Assembly (NCBI GenBank): GCA_965368815.1 | Contig: CBDUOH010000002.1 | Span: 22,661-86,660 of the forward strand | DNA length: 64,000 nucleotides | Origin: UBA5794 sp965368815 | GTDB taxonomy: Bacteria > Actinomycetota > Acidimicrobiia > Spongiisociales > UBA5794 | Direction: 5' to 3' | Position numbers and translations under genes: made by a program | Part shown: piece after piece, positions 50,242 to 58,188 of the stretch | Layout: every line of letters begins with the position of its first letter | Position numbering within the stretch: position 1 is the first letter of the stretch | Notes under the pieces: generated by a model | What the model saw: only the letters and a program-made list of their open reading frames with translations | Told to the model about the DNA's origin: nothing | The model's database searches: none

Positions 50242-51327
50242 ATGGAGAACAGAGGCCCGAACACATACCTTGCCGTGATCAAGGTTGTCGGCGTCGGTGG
50301 CGGCGGTGTGAATGCCGTCAACCGCATGATCGACATGGGTGTCGGCGGCGTCGAATTCATTGCCGTCAACACCGACGCGCAGGCGTTGCTGATGTCCGAC
50401 GCAGACATGAAACTGGACATCGGCCGCGAAGCCACGCGTGGACTCGGTGCAGGTGCGAACCCCGAAGTGGGTCGTGAAGCTGCCGAGGATCATCGCGATG
50501 AGATCGAAGAAGCGCTCGATGGGTCCGACATGGTCTTCATCACCGCAGGCGAAGGCGGCGGTACCGGCACCGGCGCCGCACCGATCGTTGCTGAGGTCGC
50601 CCGCTCACTTGGCGCCTTGACCGTCGGCGTCGTGACGCGACCATTCGGTTTCGAAGGCCGCCGCAGGTCCGTCCAGGCCGAGCAGGGCATCCAGGCACTC
50701 AAGGCAGCCGTCGACACGCTCATCATCATCCCGAATCAACGACTCCTGGAAGTCACGGACGCGTCGACGCCTGTCACCGAAGCATTCCGAATGGCCGACG
50801 AGGTCCTGACCTCGGGCGTTCGAGGCATAACCGAGCTGATCACGACGCCGGGGTTGATCAATGTCGACTTTGCCGACGTCAAGACCGTTATGTCCGACGC
50901 AGGCTCGGCCGTCATGGGCATCGGTGTCTCCACCGGGGATTCGAGAGCCCAGCAGGCAGCTGAGAAGGCCATTTCGAGCCCATTGCTCGAAACTTCCATG
51001 GAGGGGGCACGGGGTGTCCTTCTGTCGATCGCCGGTCCGAAGGACATGACACTGCAGGAGGTCAACGTCGCGGCGACGCTCATCAGCGACCATTCCGACG
51101 CCGACGCGAACATCATCTTCGGAGCCGTGCTCGATGAGACGCTCGGTGATGAGATGCGGGTCACCGTCATCGCCGCCGGCTTCGATCGGGATCGCCGATC
51201 GGGCTTCTCAACCCAGCAGCCCCAAGGGGTGGCATCGGGTCGGATCGAACGGCCTTCGATCCTTGATGACGACGCAACCGATCCGGGCGTGGACACGCTG
51301 GACATCCCCGGCTTCGTCCAGGGATGA
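50242..51327 (+). CDS. ftsZ: Cell division GTPase FtsZ
   Basis: 361 residues; tubulin homologue that forms the Z ring. GVGGGGVNAVNRM near the start, the GTP signature AGEGGGTGTGAAP (102-114), and the synergy-loop residues NVDFADVKTVM. After the core only about 34 residues separate it from the conserved C-terminal peptide DTLDIPGFVQG, a short linker. I take ATG 50242 (MENRGPNTY), nine bases after GGGAGG; ATG 50233 directly abuts that site. There is no ftsA upstream. SepF, encoded downstream, is the likely membrane tether. Confidence 0.97.
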   Translation: MENRGPNTYLAVIKVVGVGGGGVNAVNRMIDMGVGGVEFIAVNTDAQALLMSDADMKLDIGREATRGLGAGANPEVGREAAEDHRDEIEEALDGSDMVFITAGEGGGTGTGAAPIVAEVARSLGALTVGVVTRPFGFEGRRRSVQAEQGIQALKAAVDTLIIIPNQRLLEVTDASTPVTEAFRMADEVLTSGVRGITELITTPGLINVDFADVKTVMSDAGSAVMGIGVSTGDSRAQQAAEKAISSPLLETSMEGARGVLLSIAGPKDMTLQEVNVAATLISDHSDADANIIFGAVLDETLGDEMRVTVIAAGFDRDRRSGFSTQQPQGVASGRIERPSILDDDATDPGVDTLDIPGFVQG

Positions 51328-51947
51328 TCATCGCTCCCGGTGTACCGGGGGTTGCATTCGGCACTCTCACCGACGGCGACGGACGCAGGGACGAACGAGC
51401 CAGGCGACGGATCGCTGACTCCCTGGGCATCTCGGATCGGTGGGCCGTTGTGAACCAGGTTCATGGCAACACGGTCGTCGTCGCTGACACGGCGGGCACC
51501 CTCGGTGACGCCGACGGACTCATGACAACCCGGAGCGGACTCCCCATCGCCGTCGGTACCGCCGACTGTGTCCCCGTTGCGATCGTCGGCAAGGAATCCG
51601 TCGCGATCGTGCATGCGGGGTGGCGGGGTATAGCCTCGCAAATCGTTGCCGTGGCCTTGGCGACCGTGTCGAACCTTGGGCAGGCGCAGACGGTCGTGGT
51701 CGGGCCCCACATCGGGCCGTGCTGCTACGAAGTCGACGATGACGTCGTCGCCGCGATCGGAGGCTTCGGTGGTCAGACGACGTGGGGGACCACGAGTGCC
51801 GATCTTGCCACAGCGATCGCGACACAAGTCGGCGACGCAGCCGATCTGGTGGAGGTCGCCCCGTGCACGATGTGCGATGACCGGTTCGCGTCCCATCGCA
51901 GGAACGCAACGGAAAGCCGGCAGGTGTCAGTCGCATGGCTTCCCTAG
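51324..51947 (+). CDS. pgeF: PgeF/YfiH-type polyphenol oxidase-like protein
   Basis: 207 residues of the DUF152/LACC1 family. Metal and substrate residues are seen in VNQVHGNTVVV, VGTADCVPVAIVG, VHAGWRG and the C-terminal VVGPHIGPCCYEV. E. coli YfiH is reported to edit peptidoglycan precursors (L-Ser versus L-Ala), and family members also act as purine nucleoside phosphorylases; placement after ftsZ is usual in actinobacteria. ATGA overlap with ftsZ. The N-terminus is short relative to some homologues. Confidence 0.88.
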   Translation: MIIAPGVPGVAFGTLTDGDGRRDERARRRIADSLGISDRWAVVNQVHGNTVVVADTAGTLGDADGLMTTRSGLPIAVGTADCVPVAIVGKESVAIVHAGWRGIASQIVAVALATVSNLGQAQTVVVGPHIGPCCYEVDDDVVAAIGGFGGQTTWGTTSADLATAIATQVGDAADLVEVAPCTMCDDRFASHRRNATESRQVSVAWLP

Positions 51948-52597
51948 GTCTCGGCATCGTCCGCGAGCGCATCACCGCAGCGGCCCGTGCAAGCGGCAGG
52001 GAACCGGATGCGGTCGACCTGATAGCGGTGTCCAAGTCCAGGAGCGATGCAGCGGTGCTGGCCGCCTACGACGAAGGTCAACGACTGTTCGGCGAGAACA
52101 GGCAGCAGGGTCTGGCAGCACGCATCGAGGCCGGTCTCCCTGCCGATATCGATTGGCACTTCATCGGTCCGCTCCAGAGTCGGAAGGCACCCTTTGTTGC
52201 TGAGCACGCAGCGCTCCTGCATTCCTTCGATCGGTTGTCGCTGATCAAGCGGTGGGAAGGGAGTCCGACACCTGTGCTCCTACAGTTCAACCTCGGCGAC
52301 GAACCGCAGAAGAGCGGATTCCATCCGGACGAAGCCGAGCGAGTCCTGACCCAAGTGCTCACGGCGGGCATCCGCGTGAGGGGTGTCATGGCGATCCCTC
52401 CGATGGCCGAAAACCCGCAGGACACTCGCCCGCACTTCGTGCGACTGCGGCGGATTCTTGATGATCTGCGTCGCGTCGAACCGGTTCTTGACGTACTGTC
52501 CATGGGCATGTCGAACGATTACGAGGTGGCCATCGCCGAAGGTGCAACCATGGTTCGTGTGGGAACCGCTATCTTTGGGGCTCTGGAGCACCCATGA
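51935..52597 (+). CDS. YggS/PLPBP pyridoxal phosphate homeostasis protein
   Basis: 220 residues, alanine-racemase-like TIM barrel without a second domain. PLP lysine K34 in LIAVSKSRSD, FGENRQQGL, DWHFIGPLQSRK and the C-terminal phosphate-binding SMGMSNDYEVAIAEGAT with VRVGTAIFG. It binds PLP and keeps vitamin B6 and amino acid pools in balance; no enzyme activity is known. The gene overlaps pgeF by 13 bp and comes 26 bp before sepF, as is normal for this cluster. Confidence 0.94.
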   Translation: MASLGLGIVRERITAAARASGREPDAVDLIAVSKSRSDAAVLAAYDEGQRLFGENRQQGLAARIEAGLPADIDWHFIGPLQSRKAPFVAEHAALLHSFDRLSLIKRWEGSPTPVLLQFNLGDEPQKSGFHPDEAERVLTQVLTAGIRVRGVMAIPPMAENPQDTRPHFVRLRRILDDLRRVEPVLDVLSMGMSNDYEVAIAEGATMVRVGTAIFGALEHP

Positions 52598-52623
52598 CCG
52601 CGACCGGGAACGAGTAAGGCACG

Positions 52624-53244
52624 ATGGCGACACTTTGGAACAAGACCCTTTTCTACCTCGGACTTGTGGACGAGGATGAGCGCGGTGCTGACTACGTCGA
52701 TCCGGCAGCCGGTGAAGTGCGGCCTCTGGATGGACCAGCGATGTCGGACACGCAGTATCAGTCGCAACCACAGACGCAGCCACAGTCGTATGCCGGAAGC
52801 CCGCCACCAATCTCGTCGGTCCGTCCTCCGGGGACCCTTGCGGGACGCAGGGTCGAGCCTCCGTCATCAACCCGGCGCTCGTTGTCATCGGATCCGAGCC
52901 ACGCTGAGGCGGGTCTGTATGTGCATTCGGGATCGGGTGCCGAGGCAGCCGCTCGACGGATGGATCCCGAATCACAGATCATCGTCGCTCGCAACTTCTC
53001 CGACGCGCAAAGCCTTGCTGATGCAATCCGCGCCGGTCGCGGGGTCGTACTCGACCTTCGATCGACGGAACCCGAGATGGTCCGGCGGATCGTCGACTTC
53101 GCATCAGGTCTCACGTATGCACTTGACGGACGGATGTCCAAGACAGCCCAGGGTGTGATCCTTGTGACGCCATCCGGTGTCTCCCTCGGAGTCGCCGAGC
53201 AGGAGCGCCTCGCTCGTCTCGGACTCTTCGGTGGCAACCAATAG
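52624..53244 (+). CDS. sepF: SepF, membrane tether of FtsZ
   Basis: 206 residues. N-terminal amphipathic membrane helix (MATLWNKTLFYLGLVDED), a disordered Gln/Pro/Ser linker (about 40-95), and the SepF core (DUF552) from about 115: IIVARNFSDAQSLADAIRAG, VVLDLRSTEPEMVRRIVDFA, SGLTYALDGRMSKTAQGVIL. In bacteria that lack FtsA, SepF anchors FtsZ through its C-terminal peptide, which is present in the FtsZ here. Confidence 0.95.
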   Translation: MATLWNKTLFYLGLVDEDERGADYVDPAAGEVRPLDGPAMSDTQYQSQPQTQPQSYAGSPPPISSVRPPGTLAGRRVEPPSSTRRSLSSDPSHAEAGLYVHSGSGAEAAARRMDPESQIIVARNFSDAQSLADAIRAGRGVVLDLRSTEPEMVRRIVDFASGLTYALDGRMSKTAQGVILVTPSGVSLGVAEQERLARLGLFGGNQ

Positions 53245-53245
53245 C

Positions 53246-53518
53246 GTGGACTTCGTCAACGGCATCGTTCGCCTTGTCACACTCGGACTGATCGTCTGGA
53301 TCGTGCTGTCGTACATCGTGATGTTCGGTCGTGTTTCGTACGATCACCCGATCAGGAAGCTCTACGGGCTGTTCAACAGTGCTGTGGAGCCTTTGCTCCG
53401 CCCGATCCGCGCGGTTGTGCCTCCGGTCAGGATGGGCGGTGCCGCACTCGACCTGTCGCCCCTGATCCTGATCATCGGCATCCAATTGATCCCGGTGGTC
53501 CTCGGCTGGTTCTTCTAG
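53246..53518 (+). CDS. YggT-family membrane protein
   Basis: 90 residues with two membrane helices (LVTLGLIVWIVLSYIVMF and SPLILIIGIQLIPVVLGWFF) around the family motif HPIRKLYGLFNSAVEPLLRP with IRAVVPP. GTG 53246 lies one base after the sepF stop; GTG 53231 would overlap it by 14 bp and is possible. YggT proteins follow sepF in most actinobacterial clusters and are thought to help the divisome or osmotic balance. No divIVA follows; the next gene is ileS on the other strand, four bases away. Confidence 0.82.
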   Translation: MDFVNGIVRLVTLGLIVWIVLSYIVMFGRVSYDHPIRKLYGLFNSAVEPLLRPIRAVVPPVRMGGAALDLSPLILIIGIQLIPVVLGWFF

Positions 53519-53522
53519 CCGG

Positions 53523-56500
53523 CTAACCGATCGACACCCTGAGGGTCTCGCCCTCGATCTCGATCTCGGTACCCGCGGCGTCATCCGTGAAGACGATGGC
53601 GTCGGCAAGAACCTCACCGCTGATCATGTTCGTGTGCGACTCGATGGCCGACCGGAGAGCCGGGCTGGCTGAGCCGACCCTGACGGTGATGCGATCGACG
53701 ACGTCCAGGTCCTGTTCCCTGCGCAGACCTTGTATCCGGTTGACGACCTCACGGGCGAGTCCCTCTGCCGCGAGTTCATCGGACACGGCGCAGTCGAGAG
53801 CGACCGAGAGCGATGCTTCGGTCGCCACGACCGTGCCATCCCGTGGCACCCTTGTGACAACGATGTCGGACTCGCTCAGGGTGAATCCGTCGATCGTCAC
53901 GGTCGTCCCGTTCAGGATGTCAGCGATGTCGGTGTGCCCGAGTGCTTCGATCAGTGTTGCGACCCGCTTGGTCTCCTTGCCGTAGCGTGGTCCCAACGCC
54001 TTGAAGTTCGCCTTCGCCGTCAGGTCGACGAGCCCTTCCTCGTCGGCGTGTGCCTCGACGCGCTTGACATTGAGTTCTTCTGCGATGAGGTCGGCATGCT
54101 CAACGACGGCGGCTTGTTCGGATTCCGACCGCGTCACGACGGTGACGGAGGCGAGCGGCTGGCGGACCCTGAGCTCTTCGCGTTTGCGAAGGGCGCGCCC
54201 GAGATTGACGACGGTCCTGACGGTTTCCATCGACGCTTCGAGATCGGTGTCGATCGCGGCTGCGTCTGCGACGGGGTAGTCCTTGTGATGGACGCTCGCC
54301 GGCGCATCAGGGTCGACCACGGGTACGAGACCCTGGTAGATCTCCTCGGTCACGAACGGGAGCACCGGTGCCGCCACCGTGGCGAAGGTCGTGAGCACCT
54401 CATACAGGGTGGCGAATGCGGCCATCTTGTCGACGATCGTCTGGTCGTCCGTCGCTGCCCCCCGATGAGCCCAGAATCGCCTTCGACTCCTGCGGATGTA
54501 CCAGTTCGTGAGATGCCCGACGAACCCGATGATGGGCGGCACGACCGAATACAGACGGTAGGCCTCCATCTCACGGTTGACGGTTGCGATGAGCGACTGG
54601 AGAACCGACATGATCCATCGGTCGATCTCGGGACGATCGGCCAGCGGTGGCGCGGATCGTATGTCGTCCGCTGTGATCGCATCGGCCTCGGCGTACGTTG
54701 TGAAGAACGAATATGCGTTCCACAGGGGGAGGAGGACGGTGCGGACGACGTCCTTGACGCCGTCTTCGGCGAACCGGAGCGGTTCGCCACGGACCACAGG
54801 GGAGTTGATGAGGTAGGCGCGGAGTGCATCGGCACCGAACGCGTCGATCACATGGGAAGGATCGGGGTAGTTCTTGAGCGACTTGGACATCTTGCGCCCG
54901 TCCTCGGCAAGGATCATCCCCGTGACCACGCAGTTCTGGAACGGGGCTTGTTGGCGGATCGCAGCGGAGAGGACGAGCAGGGTGTAGAACCAACCGCGCG
55001 TCTGATCGAGACCCTCGGCGATGAAGTCGGCCGGGAACCGGTCCTCGAACCGGTCCTTGTTCTCGAACGGATAGTGGATCTGGGCGAAGGGCATCGAACC
55101 GCTCTCGAACCAGCAGTCGAGGACTTCGGGCACGCGTCGCATCTCGTCGTCACCGCACGAGCACGGCCAGGTGACATCGTCGACGAAGTGCTTGTGGAGG
55201 TCGTCGAGCATCACCCCCGACAGCTCAGCGAGCTGTTCACGGGATGAAACGCACACCTGATCGCCACAGGACGGACATTCCCAGACAGGGATGCACGATC
55301 CCCAGTAGCGATTCCTGCTGATCGCCCAGTCACGGGCACCCTCGAGCCAGTTCCCGAAACGATTGGCACCGATTGCCTCTGGCACCCACCGGATGTCCTT
55401 GTTGACCTCGACCATCGTGTCGCGGAATTGCTCGACCGCGACGAACCACGTCGGGATTGCCTTGTAGATGAGTGGCGTACCCGTTCTCCAACAGAACGGG
55501 TACGAGTGGTTGATCGTCGCCTGGGCGAACAGGGCTCCCGACTCCTTGAGAAGTCGGATCAGGATCGCGTCGGCGTCCTTGACGTTGAGCCCCTCGACCT
55601 CCGGCACCTCGGCTGTGAACTTCGCTTCGGCGTCGACGGGGTCGACAAGGGCATCGATGCCCGAAGCCGCGATGGCGGCGAAGTCAGCTTCTCCATATGC
55701 CGGTGCCATGTGGACGAGGCCTGTCCCTTCATCCACCGAGACCTCGTCCGAAGCGATCACGACGAATGCTCCATTGTCCCGTTGATCGATGAAGTGCTCG
55801 AACGGTGGCCGGTAGACGGTTCCGATGAGGTCGGATCCCGGAGCGGTCTCGACGATCGTTGCCCACTCACCGAATACTGCCTCGACCCGGTCCTCGACCA
55901 CCCAATACAGGCTTTCTTCGTCTCGGTGCTGCACGAGTGCGTACGAGTTGTCGAGTCCGACTGCCACGGCGAGGTTTCCGGGAAGCGTCCATGGTGTGGT
56001 GGTCCAGATGAGGAGTTTCTGGCCCGGAGCGGTGGGACCGGCGCCCTCGGTGACCGTGAGCGCAACCGTGATTGCCGGATCGTCGACATCGCGGTAGTCC
56101 ATGTTCGCTTCGAAATTCGACAACGGTGTCGTCGCTCCGTATGAGTATGGGAGCACCTTGAAATCGCGATACACGAGCCCCCTGTCCCACAGCTGACCGA
56201 AGACCCACCAGACGCTTTCCATGAAGTCGACGTCCATGGTCTTGTAGTCGTTGTCGAAATCGACCCAACGACCGATTCGCGCGGTGATGTCGTACCAGTC
56301 GTCCGTGGTCTGATTCACCATCGTCCGGCAGGCCTCGTTGAACACGTCGACGCCGAGTTCCTGTATCTCGCGTGGGCCGGACACGTTCAGCTGCTTTTCC
56401 ACCTCCATCTCGACGGGAAGGCCGTGTGTGTCCCAGCCGAATCGACGTTCGATCTGGAAGCCGCGCATCGTCCAGTAGCGAGGAACGATGTCCTTGACCA

Positions 56501-56702
56501 CACCCTGAAGGATGTGGCCGTAGTGAGGCGAACCGGTTGCGAAGGGAGGTCCGTCGTAGAACGTGTATTCCGGGGCGTCCTTGCGGAGAGCGATCGACGT
56601 GTGGAACGCATCGATCGAATCCCAGAACGAGAGGATGCGCGCATCAAGATCAGGGAAGCTGACACCTGGTTTGATGCTCGGGAAGGTCTTGTCCGTTGTC
56701 AC
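53523..56702 (-). CDS. ileS: Isoleucyl-tRNA synthetase (long, eukaryote-like type)
   Basis: 1059 residues. The HIGH-like motif is SPHYGHILQG near residue 60, the editing domain follows, and the KMSKS motif is GRKMSKSLKNYPD around residue 600, with the anticodon domain after it. Cysteine pairs ECPSCGDQVC and CSCGDDEMR are those of a zinc site. Length and motifs match the type common in actinobacteria and often linked to low mupirocin sensitivity. GTG start at 56702 with GAGG eight bases upstream; a T-box leader lies just before it. Confidence 0.96.
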   Translation of the reverse strand: MTTDKTFPSIKPGVSFPDLDARILSFWDSIDAFHTSIALRKDAPEYTFYDGPPFATGSPHYGHILQGVVKDIVPRYWTMRGFQIERRFGWDTHGLPVEMEVEKQLNVSGPREIQELGVDVFNEACRTMVNQTTDDWYDITARIGRWVDFDNDYKTMDVDFMESVWWVFGQLWDRGLVYRDFKVLPYSYGATTPLSNFEANMDYRDVDDPAITVALTVTEGAGPTAPGQKLLIWTTTPWTLPGNLAVAVGLDNSYALVQHRDEESLYWVVEDRVEAVFGEWATIVETAPGSDLIGTVYRPPFEHFIDQRDNGAFVVIASDEVSVDEGTGLVHMAPAYGEADFAAIAASGIDALVDPVDAEAKFTAEVPEVEGLNVKDADAILIRLLKESGALFAQATINHSYPFCWRTGTPLIYKAIPTWFVAVEQFRDTMVEVNKDIRWVPEAIGANRFGNWLEGARDWAISRNRYWGSCIPVWECPSCGDQVCVSSREQLAELSGVMLDDLHKHFVDDVTWPCSCGDDEMRRVPEVLDCWFESGSMPFAQIHYPFENKDRFEDRFPADFIAEGLDQTRGWFYTLLVLSAAIRQQAPFQNCVVTGMILAEDGRKMSKSLKNYPDPSHVIDAFGADALRAYLINSPVVRGEPLRFAEDGVKDVVRTVLLPLWNAYSFFTTYAEADAITADDIRSAPPLADRPEIDRWIMSVLQSLIATVNREMEAYRLYSVVPPIIGFVGHLTNWYIRRSRRRFWAHRGAATDDQTIVDKMAAFATLYEVLTTFATVAAPVLPFVTEEIYQGLVPVVDPDAPASVHHKDYPVADAAAIDTDLEASMETVRTVVNLGRALRKREELRVRQPLASVTVVTRSESEQAAVVEHADLIAEELNVKRVEAHADEEGLVDLTAKANFKALGPRYGKETKRVATLIEALGHTDIADILNGTTVTIDGFTLSESDIVVTRVPRDGTVVATEASLSVALDCAVSDELAAEGLAREVVNRIQGLRREQDLDVVDRITVRVGSASPALRSAIESHTNMISGEVLADAIVFTDDAAGTEIEIEGETLRVSIG

Positions 56703-56880
56703 CGTCGTACCTCGTCTCGTCACCTCTCGGTGCCGGGACGGCGGGAACCGCGGTACCACCCGGCTTGCCGACCACTCGGTCGACCGCTTCGTCTGCCCGT
56801 ACGTGGGCGAATCGTCGGGTTCTAGTCCACCGGATTCCGGAGAATCGATGTTTCTTCCCGCTGCTCAGAGGTGATTCCCC
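56703..56880 (-). promoter_or_regulatory. T-box riboswitch of ileS
   Basis: The T-box sequence GGGTGGTACCGCGG is present on the transcript strand (56761-56748) and sits in an antisequestrator stem GCCGGG/CCCGGC (56764-56759 with 56737-56732). Upstream are a Stem III-like hairpin CGACC-GAGT-GGTCG (56782-56769), a hairpin GCCC-ACGTAC-GGGC (56808-56795), and a short hairpin AGAA-ACATCGA-TTCT (56855-56841) whose loop shows ATC, an Ile codon (56849-56847). That fits the ultrashort Stem I found in actinobacterial ileS leaders. No terminator with a T-run is present, so control of translation is likely. Specifier assignment is the least certain part. Confidence 0.88.
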
Positions 56881-56960
56881 GTGGTGGGCGACGTCGGGCT
56901 CACACCGCTTCCCGATTCGCTCGGACGCCTGTTCCACGTGACGTGTCCTCGTCGACGCAT

Positions 56961-56984
56961 CCGGGAATGGTAGCCGGGAATGGT
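56961..56984. repeat. Tandem 11-bp direct repeat between ileS and the DUF167 gene
   Basis: CCGGGAATGGT occurs at 56961-56971 and again at 56974-56984 with two bases between (13-bp period). On the minus strand the copies read ACCATTCCCGG, and the one nearer ileS includes TACCAT, a -10-like hexamer. It may be an operator or part of the ileS promoter. Confidence 0.55.
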
Positions 56985-56995
56985 GCTGTCCTGAC

Positions 56996-57001
56996 TAGTT
57001 T
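56996..57001 (+). promoter_or_regulatory. Candidate -10 element of a leaderless DUF167 transcript
   Basis: TAGTTT precedes the ATG at 57008 by six bases (GCGCCC); no Shine-Dalgarno. Same geometry as at 15457, 16837 and 30296. Confidence 0.45.
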
Positions 57002-57007
57002 GCGCCC

Positions 57008-57313
57008 ATGGCGACCAGTGCGCGTGCTCCGTGGATCGATCAGTCCGGTGACGATGTGGTGCTGCGTGTGCTCGTCGTCCCGAACGCGTCCCGAGAAGGC
57101 GTTGTCGGACCCCACGCCGACCGCCTCAAGATCAGGGTTTCCGCCGCGCCGGAGCGTGGCAAGGCGAACGCCGCCGTCGTCTCGTTACTGCTCAAGGCAA
57201 CCGGACTCAAGCAGGGAATGGTCGAGACCGGGATGTCGGATCGGCGCAAGACCGTGCGTCTCCACGGAGCGAAGGCAGCTGATGTGGAACGGGTTCTGAT
57301 CGATCCAGCGTGA
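57008..57313 (+). CDS. DUF167 (YggU-like) protein
   Basis: 101 residues, one small alpha/beta domain. VVLRVLVVPNASREGVVG, LKIRVSAAPERGKANAAVVS and SDRRKTVRLHGAKAADVERV are the family blocks. Function is not established; the fold suggests RNA or protein binding. In many actinobacteria and proteobacteria it is encoded near yggS/yggT, which are 3.5 kb away here. First gene of a plus-strand run leading to lspA. Confidence 0.85.
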   Translation: MATSARAPWIDQSGDDVVLRVLVVPNASREGVVGPHADRLKIRVSAAPERGKANAAVVSLLLKATGLKQGMVETGMSDRRKTVRLHGAKAADVERVLIDPA

Positions 57314-57358
57314 GATATTCCGAATCGGTGCTACATTTCCCGCTCCGAGGGAGGATGT

Positions 57359-57730
57359 ATGGTCAGAAAGCTTGCTGCATCGACGAAGAAGAGGCTCGCC
57401 GCACGGCTCGAGGAAGAGCGTGTGCGCCTCGAGAACATCATCAACGAGCACAACAAGGCAAGAGAAGAATCCCGCCTCGCAGAAGGATCAGCGGATCGGA
57501 GCGCCGACCCCGATAACGTTGACGGTGGAGCGATTGCCGTTGAGATCGAGATGGACATCTCAATGGTCCAGAACGCCAGAGACCTGCTGGCACGCGTCGT
57601 TCATGCCCAGGATCGCATGGAGAAAGGGCTCTACGGCATATGCGAAGTAACCGGCGAACCGATTCCGGTGGCGAGACTGGAAGCGCTTCCCTACGCGACG
57701 ACGACGGTGGAAGCGGCAAACCGCATCTGA
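57359..57730 (+). CDS. DksA/TraR-like protein with a reduced zinc finger
   Basis: 123 residues. A long N-terminal coiled coil (KRLAARLEEERVRLENIINE), the acidic tip region SADPDNVDGGAIA, a second helix, and the DksA C-terminal block GLYGICEVTGEPIPVARLEA. The four-Cys zinc site is reduced to a single Cys95; the other positions are Thr/Val/Ala. Related YteA-type proteins also lose these cysteines. DksA binds RNA polymerase with ppGpp, but the role of this type is unknown. Lies directly upstream of lspA and overlaps it by 91 bp. Confidence 0.82.
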   Translation: MVRKLAASTKKRLAARLEEERVRLENIINEHNKAREESRLAEGSADRSADPDNVDGGAIAVEIEMDISMVQNARDLLARVVHAQDRMEKGLYGICEVTGEPIPVARLEALPYATTTVEAANRI

Positions 57731-58182
57731 CCAACGTCCAACGGTCAGCGATCGTCGCCGTCGCTGTCGTCTTCCTGGATCAGCTCACGAAGTGGTGGGC
57801 TGACAGCGTGCTCGCTGACGACCCGATCTCGGTCATCGACGGCTTCCTCCAGTTCCGGCTCACCTACAACACCGGTGCAGCCTTCTCGATGTTCTCCCAG
57901 GGCGGTCCGGTACTCGCGCTGATTGCCATCGGGGTCATCGCCGTGATCCTGTTCGTGCTTTCCGACGCGTCGCGACGAGCAGAAGCTGTGGCACTCGGTA
58001 TGGTGCTCGGCGGGTCCATCGGCAACCTCATCGACCGGATCGTGCGAGGTGAAGGGTTCCTTGACGGCGCAGTGGTCGATTTCATCGACTTCTCCTTCTT
58101 CGCAACGTTCAACGTCGCCGACATGGGCATCACACTCGGTGTCGGCCTCCTGCTCCTCGTCGCCTTCGTCGCCAAGAGGTAG
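57640..58182 (+). CDS. lspA: Lipoprotein signal peptidase II
   Basis: 180 residues with four membrane helices. Removes signal peptides from diacylated prolipoproteins. AIVAVAVVFLDQLTKWW, LTYNTGAAFSMFS, GGSIGNLIDRIVRGEGFLDG and VVDFIDFSFFATFNVADMGI hold the two catalytic Asp (in NLIDR and the ADMGI region). ATG 57640 is the only ATG/GTG/TTG start before the first helix, so the gene begins inside the DksA-like gene with about 30 extra N-terminal residues. Confidence 0.93.
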   Translation: MRSNRRTDSGGETGSASLRDDDGGSGKPHLTNVQRSAIVAVAVVFLDQLTKWWADSVLADDPISVIDGFLQFRLTYNTGAAFSMFSQGGPVLALIAIGVIAVILFVLSDASRRAEAVALGMVLGGSIGNLIDRIVRGEGFLDGAVVDFIDFSFFATFNVADMGITLGVGLLLLVAFVAKR

Positions 58183-58188
58183 CAGCGC

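Noticed and set aside
53730..55247. Long plus-strand ORF (505 codons) antisense to ileS
   Set aside because: It lies wholly inside ileS, which has complete synthetase motifs. High GC makes long antisense frames common; the translation is rich in Arg/Asp/Gly with no domain.
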